64,000 nt of DNA, taken from positions 62,001 to 126,000 of the forward strand of contig JAHHHL010000007.1 of assembly GCA_019359375.1 (NCBI GenBank), written 5' to 3'. Numbering within the stretch: position 1 is the stretch's first letter; the number at the start of each line of letters is the position of its first letter. The notes under the pieces were generated by a model. It was given only the letters and a program-made list of their open reading frames with translations, made no database searches and had not been told where the DNA came from. Of the stretch, positions 26,609 through 34,496 are shown in pieces. Made by a program: the position numbers and the translations under genes. Source of the stretch: Lyngbya sp. HA4199-MV5 (GTDB taxonomy: Bacteria > Cyanobacteriota > Cyanobacteriia > Leptolyngbyales > Leptolyngbyaceae).

Positions 26609-27397
26609 ATGTGTCGTTTAATGGGCTATCTTGGCTCGTCAGTGCAGCTCGATCGCCTGCTGGTTAAGCCCGACCATTCACTGATTGTGCAAAGTTACCA
26701 GCCACGCGAGATGACGGCTGGGCTGCTTAATGCCGACGGGTTTGGCATGGGTTGGTATCACTCACAGCGGGACGTTGAACCGTTTACTTATAAAAATACG
26801 CTGCCGATCTGGAGTGATGTGAATTTGCCCAGCCTCAGTCGCTATGTAGAGTCGGGGTGTATGTTGGCAAATGTCCGCAGTGCCACGCCTGGTCAGGCGA
26901 TCGACCTTAGCAATTGTCAGCCGTTTCAGCAGGGTCTCATCTTAGGCGTTCATAATGGCTACATTGAAAATTTTCGGCAAACGCTCTATCGACCCATCCG
27001 CGATCGACTGAGCGATGTTGCTTATCAGTCGATTGGAGGGAGTACAGACTCTGAACACATTTTTGCCCTGATCGTTGATGCGCTAGAAACCGACCCTGCG
27101 ATCGCTCTGGTCGATGCCGTGCATCAAACGCTTATGACGTTATCCCACCTGGGGCAGCAGTATCAAGCCGGGTTTTCTGCCAATCTCATTGTTAGTGATG
27201 GTTGGCAACTGGTCGCCTCCCGGTGTGCCAATCGTTCTAGCACCCCATCGCTTTACTGGTTACGCGACGATCCACTCTTTCCGCAAGCGGTGCTTTTAGC
27301 GTCTGAGCCGCTGTTCCCAGGCAACTGGATCGCCTGCCCTGAACATAGCCTCCTCACGGTGACTCATGACCTCGACATCCAAAGCCACCCAATCTGA
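26609..27397 (+). CDS. egtC: Ergothioneine biosynthesis protein EgtC
   Basis: A 262-residue class II glutamine amidotransferase-fold protein. Cys2 (MCRLMGYLG) is the expected N-terminal nucleophile after Met removal. ADGFGMGWY, ANVRSATPG and LGVHNGYIENFR are Ntn-hydrolase motifs. EgtC removes the gamma-glutamyl group from the hercynyl-gamma-Glu-Cys sulfoxide in ergothioneine synthesis. The 3' end overlaps the start of egtB by 32 bp, so translation is probably coupled. No EgtD methyltransferase or EgtA is in the window. Assignment rests on motifs plus the egtB neighbour. Confidence 0.88.
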   Translation: MCRLMGYLGSSVQLDRLLVKPDHSLIVQSYQPREMTAGLLNADGFGMGWYHSQRDVEPFTYKNTLPIWSDVNLPSLSRYVESGCMLANVRSATPGQAIDLSNCQPFQQGLILGVHNGYIENFRQTLYRPIRDRLSDVAYQSIGGSTDSEHIFALIVDALETDPAIALVDAVHQTLMTLSHLGQQYQAGFSANLIVSDGWQLVASRCANRSSTPSLYWLRDDPLFPQAVLLASEPLFPGNWIACPEHSLLTVTHDLDIQSHPI

Positions 27398-28814
27398 CCG
27401 TTTGTCTGACATCGATCTGTCTAAGATCGATCGTGACCTTGAGCGATCGCATCACTTCGATCGAGTGCAAGTGTGTCGTAGCGAGATCAGAGAAAGCATG
27501 GGTCGATGTCGTCAGGCGACGCTAGCGCTGTTTCAGTCCATCGATCATGATACGTTTTGTCTTCAGGCGCACCCAGACTTCAGCCCGATCGGTTGGCACC
27601 TGGGTCATATTGCCTACACCGAAGCCCTCTGGCTCTTGGAGCATCTTGCCGGACTTCCACCTCAGTTCCCAGAGTATCGACGGTTGTTTGCCGCCGACAC
27701 CTTGCCCAAAGCAGAGCGAGTTTACCTGCCCGACCTTGCCGAAGTGCAGACCTATCTCCACACCGTTCGCACGGCTGTTTTTGACTATCTAGAAACCGCA
27801 CCGATCGAACAGCAAGAACGGCTCTGGCGCTGGTTACTGCAACACGAAAGTCAGCATGGCGAGACGATCGCGCTGGTGCTGGAGGTGATGAAAAGGCAGG
27901 AGGCAGAAGGCAGAAGGCAGGAGGCAAGAGGCAGGAGGCAGGAGGCAGGAGGCAACTCTCAACTTTTTATCTCTATTTCTTCTGCTTCCCCTCCCCCCTC
28001 CGCTTCCTACTCCCCACTCCCTACTCCCCACTCCCTACTCCCCACCCCCATGCTCTGCATCCCCGCAGGTTCCTTTGAGTGTGGCAATGACTTGATCGAC
28101 GCATTGGATAACGAACGCCCGGTGCATCGGGTGTATGTGGAAACGTTTTGGCTCGATCGCACACCCGTGACCTGTGAGCAGTATCAAGCGTTTATGGCAG
28201 CAGGTGGCTATCAAACCTCGCGCTGGTGGTTAGCAGAAGGATGGGCATGGCTCCAGAAGGTGCAGGTGACGCAACCGCTCTATTGGTCGAATGCTCCTGA
28301 GCGTGCCAATCATCCGGTGTGTGGAGTCAGTTGGTATGAAGCCGATGCTTATGCTCGCTTTGTGGGTAAGCGGTTGCCGACCGAAGCTGAATGGGAAAAA
28401 GCCGCAAGCTGGCACCCGATCGCCCGTCAACGCCAAACCTATCCCTGGGGCGAAACGGCACCCAATGGGGACGACTGCAACTGCAACCATGCTAGGGGAC
28501 AAACAACACCTGTAAATGCCTATCCTACGGGTATGAGTCCCTTTGGTTGCTACGATATGGTGGGCAACGTGTGGGAATGGACGGCTTCCTGGTTCGATCG
28601 CTATGCTGGCTTTGAGGCGTATCCCTATCGCGGCTATTCTGAAGCCTATTTTGATGGACACCATCGGGTGCTGAAAGGCGGTAGTTGGGCAACACAGCCA
28701 TCGTCTATGCGCTGTGCCTTTCGCAACTGGTATCATCCCCATGTTCGTGAAATTTTGGCTGGCTTTCGGTGTGCCGCAGATGGGGCATTGGGGGAGCACA
28801 TCAAATCTCTGTAG
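27366..28814 (+). CDS. egtB: Ergothioneine synthase EgtB-like, with heptamer-repeat insert
   Basis: A 482-residue nonheme iron sulfoxide synthase. The N-terminal DinB-like half has the iron ligands: His in IGWHLGH and the H-x3-H in LQHESQHGE. The C-terminal half is an FGE-sulfatase domain (IPAGSFECG, DRTPVTCEQY, RLPTEAEWEKA, DMVGNVWEWT, KGGSW). EgtB joins trimethylhistidine to gamma-Glu-Cys with oxygen. Between the halves, about residues 175-230, a foreign-looking Arg/Gln/Glu/Gly then Pro/Ser-rich segment is encoded by GGCAGGA heptamers and ACTCCCTACTCCCC repeats (27893-28050). It lies in a natural linker and keeps frame, so the enzyme may still fold. Start ATG overlaps egtC. Confidence 0.88.
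   Translation: MTSTSKATQSDRLSDIDLSKIDRDLERSHHFDRVQVCRSEIRESMGRCRQATLALFQSIDHDTFCLQAHPDFSPIGWHLGHIAYTEALWLLEHLAGLPPQFPEYRRLFAADTLPKAERVYLPDLAEVQTYLHTVRTAVFDYLETAPIEQQERLWRWLLQHESQHGETIALVLEVMKRQEAEGRRQEARGRRQEAGGNSQLFISISSASPPPSASYSPLPTPHSLLPTPMLCIPAGSFECGNDLIDALDNERPVHRVYVETFWLDRTPVTCEQYQAFMAAGGYQTSRWWLAEGWAWLQKVQVTQPLYWSNAPERANHPVCGVSWYEADAYARFVGKRLPTEAEWEKAASWHPIARQRQTYPWGETAPNGDDCNCNHARGQTTPVNAYPTGMSPFGCYDMVGNVWEWTASWFDRYAGFEAYPYRGYSEAYFDGHHRVLKGGSWATQPSSMRCAFRNWYHPHVREILAGFRCAADGALGEHIKSL
27893..28050. repeat. STRR insertion inside egtB
   Basis: About nine GGCAGGA/GGCAGAA-type heptamers (27893-27953) followed by a C-rich stretch with 14-base units ACTCCCTACTCCCC (about 28009-28050). Both families occur between genes elsewhere in the window; here they lie in frame in a coding sequence. 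Confidence 0.92.
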
Positions 28815-29145
28815 GAGCGAACGACCGTTCACCCCTACCCAATCTGCCGCGATCGCAATTTAATTCAGTATCAAAAAAAGTCTGGTTCTCCAAAAATAAT
28901 GATCGGTCACGCCTAGCTGGACGAAGGCTTGGGGCATTCTATGAAGAACGAGTGAGAGGAAGGTGGTATTGGGAGTTTTGATCACAATCCCGATCGCCAA
29001 ACTATACTTAGATGAATTTCTGTCTGCCCTGCTCTGTACCAGAAGGTCTTGTTCTGTTACTGGAGTAGCAGCAGCGTTCGCTTTTCTTGTGCATTCTAGA
29101 TACTATTAGGATTCTGCGGTGCGATCGTCTCCATTATCAGCGGCT
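28815..29145. other. Intergenic, nothing recognised
   Basis: About 330 bp between egtB and sucD. Contains GTAGGAGCGAACGACCGTTCACCCCTACC (about 28812-28840), a palindrome-like dispersed repeat. No gene supported; a short frame at 28769-28981 is a shadow of egtB. Confidence 0.5.
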
Positions 29146-30054
29146 ATGAATTTCACACCTGATAGCAAGGTCCTGATTCAGGGCATTACGGAACCACTGG
29201 GCGCTACATACGCGCCACTCATGCTGACCTACGGCACTCAGGTTATTGCAGGCGTTAGTCCTGGCTATGGTGGCACGACTCAGCAGGGTATCCGGGTGTT
29301 TGACATGGTTGAGCAAGCGCTGTCAGCCGTTGGCATGATTGATGCAACCGTAATTTTTGTACAACCTTATGCGGCGTTAGATGCGGCGTTAGAGGCGATC
29401 GCGGCTGGCATTCGTCAGATCGTCCTGATTACAGAAGGCATTCCCCCGCTGGATATGGTGAGCTTGCTACGCAAGGCAGAAGCGACTGAAACCCTAGTGG
29501 TGGGACCAAATAGTCCCGGCATTATTGTGCCTGGGCAATTGTTGCTGGGGCTGCATCCAGGAGAATTTTATACCCCTGGACCTGTGGGCTTGATTAGCCG
29601 CAGCGGTACGCTAACCTACGAAATTGCGCTGGAACTGACGCAGGCAGGGTTGGGACAGTCGATCGGCGTGTGCATTGGTGGCGACGCGATCGTCGGGTCT
29701 TCCTTTCCTCAATGGCTGCAAATTCTAGACGAAGATGAAAGTACGGAAGCGATCGTGCTGGTGGGCGAAATTGGCGGCGATAGCGAAGAAGCCGCTGCTC
29801 ACTATATTGCAGAGGCGATCGATAAGCCCGTGATTGCCTATGTTGCTGGGCGTACTGCCCCCATCGGTAGACGCATGGGTCATGCGGGAGCCATTATTAA
29901 TGCTCACATTGCTGAACTGGGCACCGAAGTTGGCACCGCAGAGAGCAAAATTAATGCGTTTCGACGCGCCAAAATTCTCGTCGCCGATCGCACCTGGCAG
30001 ATTCCCGACCTGGTGAAGAAAGTGCTGAAACTGCCGACAAGAAGAGGGACTTGA
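29146..30054 (+). CDS. sucD: Succinyl-CoA synthetase alpha subunit
   Basis: A 302-residue CoA-ligase alpha subunit; the ATG at 29146 (MNFTPDSKVLIQGI) matches the family start, although the frame is open to 29119. Motifs: GVSPGYGGTTQQGI (CoA-binding fold), TEGIPPLDM, GPNSPGIIVPG, LISRSGTLTYE and the phosphohistidine loop GHAGAII. The enzyme makes succinyl-CoA from succinate, CoA and ATP in the cytoplasm. The beta subunit gene is not adjacent; cyanobacterial sucC and sucD are often apart. Similarity to the E. coli protein runs over the full length. Residue choices depart from the canonical Rossmann entry (ITEPLGAT rather than FTGSQGT), so another acyl-CoA specificity is possible. Confidence 0.85.
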   Translation: MNFTPDSKVLIQGITEPLGATYAPLMLTYGTQVIAGVSPGYGGTTQQGIRVFDMVEQALSAVGMIDATVIFVQPYAALDAALEAIAAGIRQIVLITEGIPPLDMVSLLRKAEATETLVVGPNSPGIIVPGQLLLGLHPGEFYTPGPVGLISRSGTLTYEIALELTQAGLGQSIGVCIGGDAIVGSSFPQWLQILDEDESTEAIVLVGEIGGDSEEAAAHYIAEAIDKPVIAYVAGRTAPIGRRMGHAGAIINAHIAELGTEVGTAESKINAFRRAKILVADRTWQIPDLVKKVLKLPTRRGT

Positions 30055-30258
30055 AAGGCTAAAGGATAGAGAAAGGCTAAAGGATAAAGTATGAAGGCTA
30101 AAATTCCGGTCTAGGGTTTACGCGCACCTCGGAGGTTTTCACCAATCGTCAAGCATTGCGACCCATATTGTGGCTTAAGCTTTCAAGGTTTCAGCTAGAA
30201 TGCGCCAGTCCTGAATCTCATCTTTTAGCCTTTAGCCTTCATCCTTTAGCCTTCATCC
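30055..30258. repeat. AAGGCTAAAGGAT repeats flanking a convergent junction
   Basis: GGCTAAAGGATA appears twice near 30057-30093 and its complement TTTAGCCTTCATCCT twice near 30220-30258, allowing a long hairpin between the convergent sucD and permease genes. A short core of the ACCTCCGAGGT palindrome family (ACCTCGGAGGTTTT) is at about 30127-30140. Confidence 0.7.
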
Positions 30259-31851
30259 CTAGCTCCGTCCTGCCGCCAATAGTGCCTTCATTTCTGATTC
30301 ACCCGCTCGTTTCAGTTGACGGGTGAGACGAAGTGACAACGCACTGAGAACGGCAAGATGTCCTAGAAACGCTGTGAAGACCATTGTGGCTGAAACGCCT
30401 GTTTGCAACGCCGCAAAAGCACCGATCGAAAACAGCCATGCCAGGGGTGCATCAGCAGGATAAAACTGTAAAAACCCGAGTAAAACAGGTGGCAGAACGA
30501 TGAGCGCCGCGATCGTGCTGGCAGCCCACACTGCCCGCTTCTGAGACTTCATAAACATCAAGAGTTGGGCGATCGTCGCGCAGATGAGCGTGAACATGGC
30601 ACCCAACACAATAGTTGCAAACCCTTGCAACGGACTAATATCACCGTCCCAGGTCAGCATCCAGGGTACGACGACCGCATAAGCCAGCAACAGATTGACG
30701 ACGATCGCAACCAACGCAGGACTTTTTTCACCCCAGAGCAAATCTTTGACAATCGATCGGCTCCAGAATTTCTTCGCGCTAGCAACTCGCTCCCGTCGAT
30801 AGCGCGCCCAGTCTAGAAGCATTTGCCGTGGTGGAGTCATCGCTGCAATTAACACCACAAACCACACCAGGTTGAAAAAGCCCAGCCCAATCAGGTCTTC
30901 AAACGGGCGACTGTACTCAGACACATCCCGAATGACAAACCCCAGCAGCCACACTTCAAAACAAAGCGTCATCCGATAGCTCTGGCTCTTACTCAAGAGC
31001 GTGACACCTGGATTGCGAAACCGCCGATTCATCGCTTGCCAGAGCCAGTAACTGCCAGTGCCCAGCGTCAGCAGCACAAACGCTAACCCAAAGTCAAAAT
31101 AGTTATTGATACTCAGGTGAAACCATTGCAACTGCCAACCTGAGGAAGACGATAGCATCTGGTAGAAAAACATGCAGCCCATTGCGATCGCTGCCGCGCC
31201 GACCCATCCCTGAAACCCACCCATTAGGGCATATAACAACGCTGCACTATAAGCAAAAGCACACACTGCAACCGTAAGAAGGTAAACGCTCAGAAGGTTG
31301 GCGATCGAAACATCCGCGCTGCTAGCTGCCAAAACGTGAAACGGCACTGCCACAATCGCCGCAAGATACGGAATTGCTGGCACCCCCATCAGCTTACCTA
31401 AGAGAATCTTCTGGCTCGTCTGCGGACTCAACCGAATAAAGTTCAGCGTGCCCCGTCGCTCTTCCTTACCTAAATCGCCAATGAGCAGGTAAACGCCTGC
31501 TACCAAAAGCAAACACGGCAGCGCCCAGCTCAGTGTCTGGAATATATCTGTCCACCAGTTTTGCCAGTTCACCTGGGGATTGCCTAGCCTATCGTAAAGG
31601 CACTTAAACGATCGATAGCTGCCTGCGCCTGTGCAGTAGGCGTTATAGCCTGTGTAGTCCTTGTACGTGAGGTTGGAATCAGTCGATCGTGCAACAGGCA
31701 ACACATTCCAAAAATACATCAGCACCACAAGCTGAGCTGCCAACGATCCTACAACAGCAAGCACGGCATGACGTTGCTTCAGCCGACCTTTCAGTTCGCG
31801 GAAGACTTGAGGATTCCAATCGCTGAGTCTGTTGAACCAGTCGAGTGTCAT
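30259..31851 (-). CDS. ABC transporter permease (full-length paralog)
   Basis: A 530-residue polytopic membrane protein, about 12 hydrophobic segments, of the ABC-2 permease type that works with the ATPase at 32994-33944. The start MTLDWFNRLSDWNPQVFRELKGRLK is shared with the shorter permease next to it. GKEERRGTLNFIRLSPQTSQKILLGKLMGVP is the conserved cytoplasmic loop that contacts the ATPase. The sequence after residue ~270 (SKSQSYRMTLCFEVWLLGFV onward) has no counterpart in the neighbour. Substrate unknown. It is the distal gene of a three-gene minus-strand cluster. Confidence 0.85.
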   Translation of the reverse strand: MTLDWFNRLSDWNPQVFRELKGRLKQRHAVLAVVGSLAAQLVVLMYFWNVLPVARSTDSNLTYKDYTGYNAYCTGAGSYRSFKCLYDRLGNPQVNWQNWWTDIFQTLSWALPCLLLVAGVYLLIGDLGKEERRGTLNFIRLSPQTSQKILLGKLMGVPAIPYLAAIVAVPFHVLAASSADVSIANLLSVYLLTVAVCAFAYSAALLYALMGGFQGWVGAAAIAMGCMFFYQMLSSSSGWQLQWFHLSINNYFDFGLAFVLLTLGTGSYWLWQAMNRRFRNPGVTLLSKSQSYRMTLCFEVWLLGFVIRDVSEYSRPFEDLIGLGFFNLVWFVVLIAAMTPPRQMLLDWARYRRERVASAKKFWSRSIVKDLLWGEKSPALVAIVVNLLLAYAVVVPWMLTWDGDISPLQGFATIVLGAMFTLICATIAQLLMFMKSQKRAVWAASTIAALIVLPPVLLGFLQFYPADAPLAWLFSIGAFAALQTGVSATMVFTAFLGHLAVLSALSLRLTRQLKRAGESEMKALLAAGRS

Positions 31852-31974
31852 ACGTAATACTCCAGATAAGACAGCGGAAAGGGAAGCGATTTTGAGCAGA
31901 GACGGTGAACTGAAGTAGAAAATGGCAGTGGCATCAAAAGCCTTGAGTTGAAAGCTAAAACCATGCGATCGGCG

Positions 31975-32778
31975 TTAACGGCGCAGCGGCGGATGATGAA
32001 ACCGATGCCTACACATACACCAAAACTGCACAGAGCAAGCGCTTAGAGCAAACAACAGAATGCTAACCAACCCTAAGAACCAGTTATCTAAATTTTCTAG
32101 AAGGCTAAACCAATACTGCTGCTCTGCTCCGGCTTCAATAAACTGGCGGCATTGATAGTGCCAGTACAGCCACAATAGCTGTAGAACGCCATAAACAATG
32201 CCCACCAACGGCATCACATACAGCCCGTTTGCCTTTGCACCCCAACTCAAACTATGCAGCAGCGCAAAACCATACACAAACACCCAGGCAACAGTAGCCA
32301 GTAGATACACACCCATAACGGCTGCCAGCGGTAGACCTGCATTTACCGCTGACCATACATGAAGCGGTATGGCAAGAGCGATCGCCCCGTACAGCAAAAT
32401 TGGCACACCCAGCAACTTACCCAACAGCACGCTTTGACTCGCTCCCGGACTTAAGCGCACAAAGTCCAGCGTACCTCGTTGCTCTTCTCTGGCAATATCC
32501 TTCACCAGGAGATAGCTGCCCAAAAAGAGCAATGGTGTGAGTGCCACCCAAGTCGTTGTCTTGAAAACGTCGAGCCACCAAATGCGCCACACCAGTTTAT
32601 CCACGATCGTTTCGCTGTCGTTTCCTAGCTGCCGCCAGTGGTATCCCACGATAAAAAGTTGCGTTGCCAGCGACAGAGCCAGCGTTACCAGCACGGTACG
32701 GGGTTTCACATGACCTTTGACCTCTCGCAAAAGCTGAGGGTTGCGATCGCTCAGTTGCATCAACCAGTTTGACAGCAT
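31975..32778 (-). CDS. ABC transporter permease, half-length paralog
   Basis: A 267-residue membrane protein homologous to the N-terminal half of the 530-residue permease: MLSNWLMQLSDRNPQLLREVKGHVK and REEQRGTLDFVRLSPGASQSVLLGKLLGVP match the neighbour closely. About six membrane segments. It ends WCMCRHRFHHPPLRR, where the paralog continues for 260 more residues. The DNA after the stop shows no remnant of the missing half. It may be a true half-size subunit, or a truncated gene. A downstream gap of 123 bp separates it from the longer permease. Confidence 0.8.
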   Translation of the reverse strand: MLSNWLMQLSDRNPQLLREVKGHVKPRTVLVTLALSLATQLFIVGYHWRQLGNDSETIVDKLVWRIWWLDVFKTTTWVALTPLLFLGSYLLVKDIAREEQRGTLDFVRLSPGASQSVLLGKLLGVPILLYGAIALAIPLHVWSAVNAGLPLAAVMGVYLLATVAWVFVYGFALLHSLSWGAKANGLYVMPLVGIVYGVLQLLWLYWHYQCRQFIEAGAEQQYWFSLLENLDNWFLGLVSILLFALSACSVQFWCMCRHRFHHPPLRR

Positions 32779-32993
32779 GAAGTGAGGAGTGAGGGGTGAG
32801 GAGAAATCAGGGGTAAGGAGTCAAGGTAGTTGTTAGTTGTTAGTTGTTAGTTGTTAGGAGTCAGCTTTTTATCCTTTAGCCTACCCTATGCCTTCGGCAG
32901 GCTTCGCCAACGGGAAGCAAGCTACATCTTTTATCTTTCATCCTCCTGCCTCCTGCCTTCTTCTAAAAACTAACAACCAAAAACCAACAACTA
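32779..32993. repeat. TTGTTAG heptamer array and complementary block
   Basis: (TTGTTAG) units four to five times at about 32828-32857, and the complementary CTAACAACCAAAAACCAACAAC at about 32967-32990, so the two can pair. Between them are GAGGAGT-like and CCTGCCT heptamers. It separates the ATPase gene from the half-size permease gene. Confidence 0.8.
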
Positions 32994-33944
32994 TTACGAC
33001 GTTTGCTGATGCCCCATTTTGAGAAAGATGCTTTCCAGGCTTTCTTGTGTGCGGTGAAATTCGGTGATCGGAATGCCAGCGTTGATGAGCGATCGCAGCA
33101 AGTCAGCCGCTTCTTCTACGCCACCGGAAAAGTGAACGCAAAGATTCTGTGTATCGGGCAAGACTTCTACCCCATCGACCTGCGGACAGTGGCTCAGCTC
33201 TGCTTGCAGCACTTTTAAATCGCCTATCGTTGCTACCACAATTTGTTGGCGGCTCAGGCGCTGGTACAGATTTTGTAGGGAAGCACTTTCGACCAGATAG
33301 CCCAACTCCATGATGCCAACCGTGGTGCAAAGCTCCTCCAGATCGCTCAGCACATGGGATGAAATCAGGATCGTCATACCAGCGCCTTGCAGCACCTTGA
33401 TGATTTCGCGGAACTGCACGCGGGCGATCGGGTCTAGCCCCGATACAGGTTCATCCAGCAGCAGCACCAATGGGTCATGAATAATTGTCCGAGCGAGGCT
33501 GAGGCGTTGCTTCATGCCCCTCGAAAGGGTCGCAATCAGACTATGGCGTTTGTGGGTAAGCTGCACCAGTTCCAGAACATCTTTCAACCGTCGGCTGCGA
33601 TGCGGTTCTCGCAAGTGATAGAGCCGCGCAAAATAGTCCAGATAATCCCAAACGGTGAGGTCGTCATACAGTGGAAAATCGTCGGGGAGGTAGCCAAGCT
33701 GACGTTTGAGGGTGGGGTTATCGCGATCGCGCACCAGTTGTTCGCCATTGATGTAAATGTCACCAACGGTTGGCTCCTCAGCCATCGCCAACATGCGAAT
33801 TAAGGTAGTTTTACCTGCGCCATTGGGACCAATCAATCCATACACTTCCCCTGCTTGGATTTGCAAATCGATATCGTTTACAGCAATCTGGCGCTCAAAC
33901 TGCTTCGTTAACCCGTGGGTGGAAATAGCGAATGATTGTGGCAT
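32994..33944 (-). CDS. ABC transporter ATP-binding protein
   Basis: A 316-residue ATPase: Walker A GPNGAGKTT, Q-loop YLPDDFPLYDDLT, signature LSRGMKQRLSLARTI (LSxG variant), Walker B VLLLDEPVSGLDP and the switch His in ISSHVLSDLEE. A C-terminal regulatory region of about 90 residues follows (VEVLPDTQNLCVHFSGG). This is the DrrA/CcmA-like ABC-2 exporter class. It lies upstream of two permeases in the same direction and would energise them. A G-rich repeat begins about 10 bp upstream of its start codon. Confidence 0.95.
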   Translation of the reverse strand: MPQSFAISTHGLTKQFERQIAVNDIDLQIQAGEVYGLIGPNGAGKTTLIRMLAMAEEPTVGDIYINGEQLVRDRDNPTLKRQLGYLPDDFPLYDDLTVWDYLDYFARLYHLREPHRSRRLKDVLELVQLTHKRHSLIATLSRGMKQRLSLARTIIHDPLVLLLDEPVSGLDPIARVQFREIIKVLQGAGMTILISSHVLSDLEELCTTVGIMELGYLVESASLQNLYQRLSRQQIVVATIGDLKVLQAELSHCPQVDGVEVLPDTQNLCVHFSGGVEEAADLLRSLINAGIPITEFHRTQESLESIFLKMGHQQTS

Positions 33945-34496
33945 GGAGGGTGGAAGGTGGTGAGGAGAGGGAGCAGGGGGGCAAAGGGGAAAGAGGGGGG
34001 CAAGGGGGAGGGGAGCAAGGGGAAGGGGATCAGGGGAGGCAAGGGGGATCAGGGGGGCAAGGGAGCTGCCTTCTGCCTCCTGCCTTCTGCCTTCTGCCCC
34101 CGAAGTTATCCGTTAGCCTAGCTCTTCCCTACAAGCTTTGACAGCCGCATTACGGAAATTGAAACAAAACGCCGATCGCCGATGTAGCCAAGCGATACCA
34201 GTTGATTCACAGTTTGACTGACGTTGAATTGTATCTAAAGGCTGACTTTTTCTTGACGTTTCTCAAGGTTGGCAGGATGCTACTTGCTGGCTTGAGCGGT
34301 TTACTTTGGGTCACCAGAAGGGCAATCTAGCCTATGACGCGCCATCGATCGAGTCTGAGTGCTGGTCAGAAATCGTGCCATCGTTTATGAATGGTCAGCG
34401 ATAAGCGCAGGTGGACGGCTGATGGTCGATCGTGGGGCAGCAACTTTATGGCTTATTGGTTCTTTCCAAATGGCGCAATTTAACTAAAAGCATGTT
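33945..34496. other. Intergenic: purine block and divergent promoters
   Basis: Between the divergent ABC ATPase and GGDEF genes. About 33955-34071 is a G-rich array; 34070-34100 is a CTGCCTT heptamer run. The remaining 390 bp must hold promoters for both genes but show no clear boxes. Confidence 0.65.
33955..34071 (+). repeat. G-rich purine repeat block
   Basis: Runs of four to six G separated by CAA, AAA, GAG and GATCA, for example GGGGGGCAAAGGGG and GGGGGGCAAGGGGGAGGGG. The plus strand has enough G-runs with short loops to form G-quadruplexes. It sits directly upstream of the ABC ATPase start (minus strand). Confidence 0.85.
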
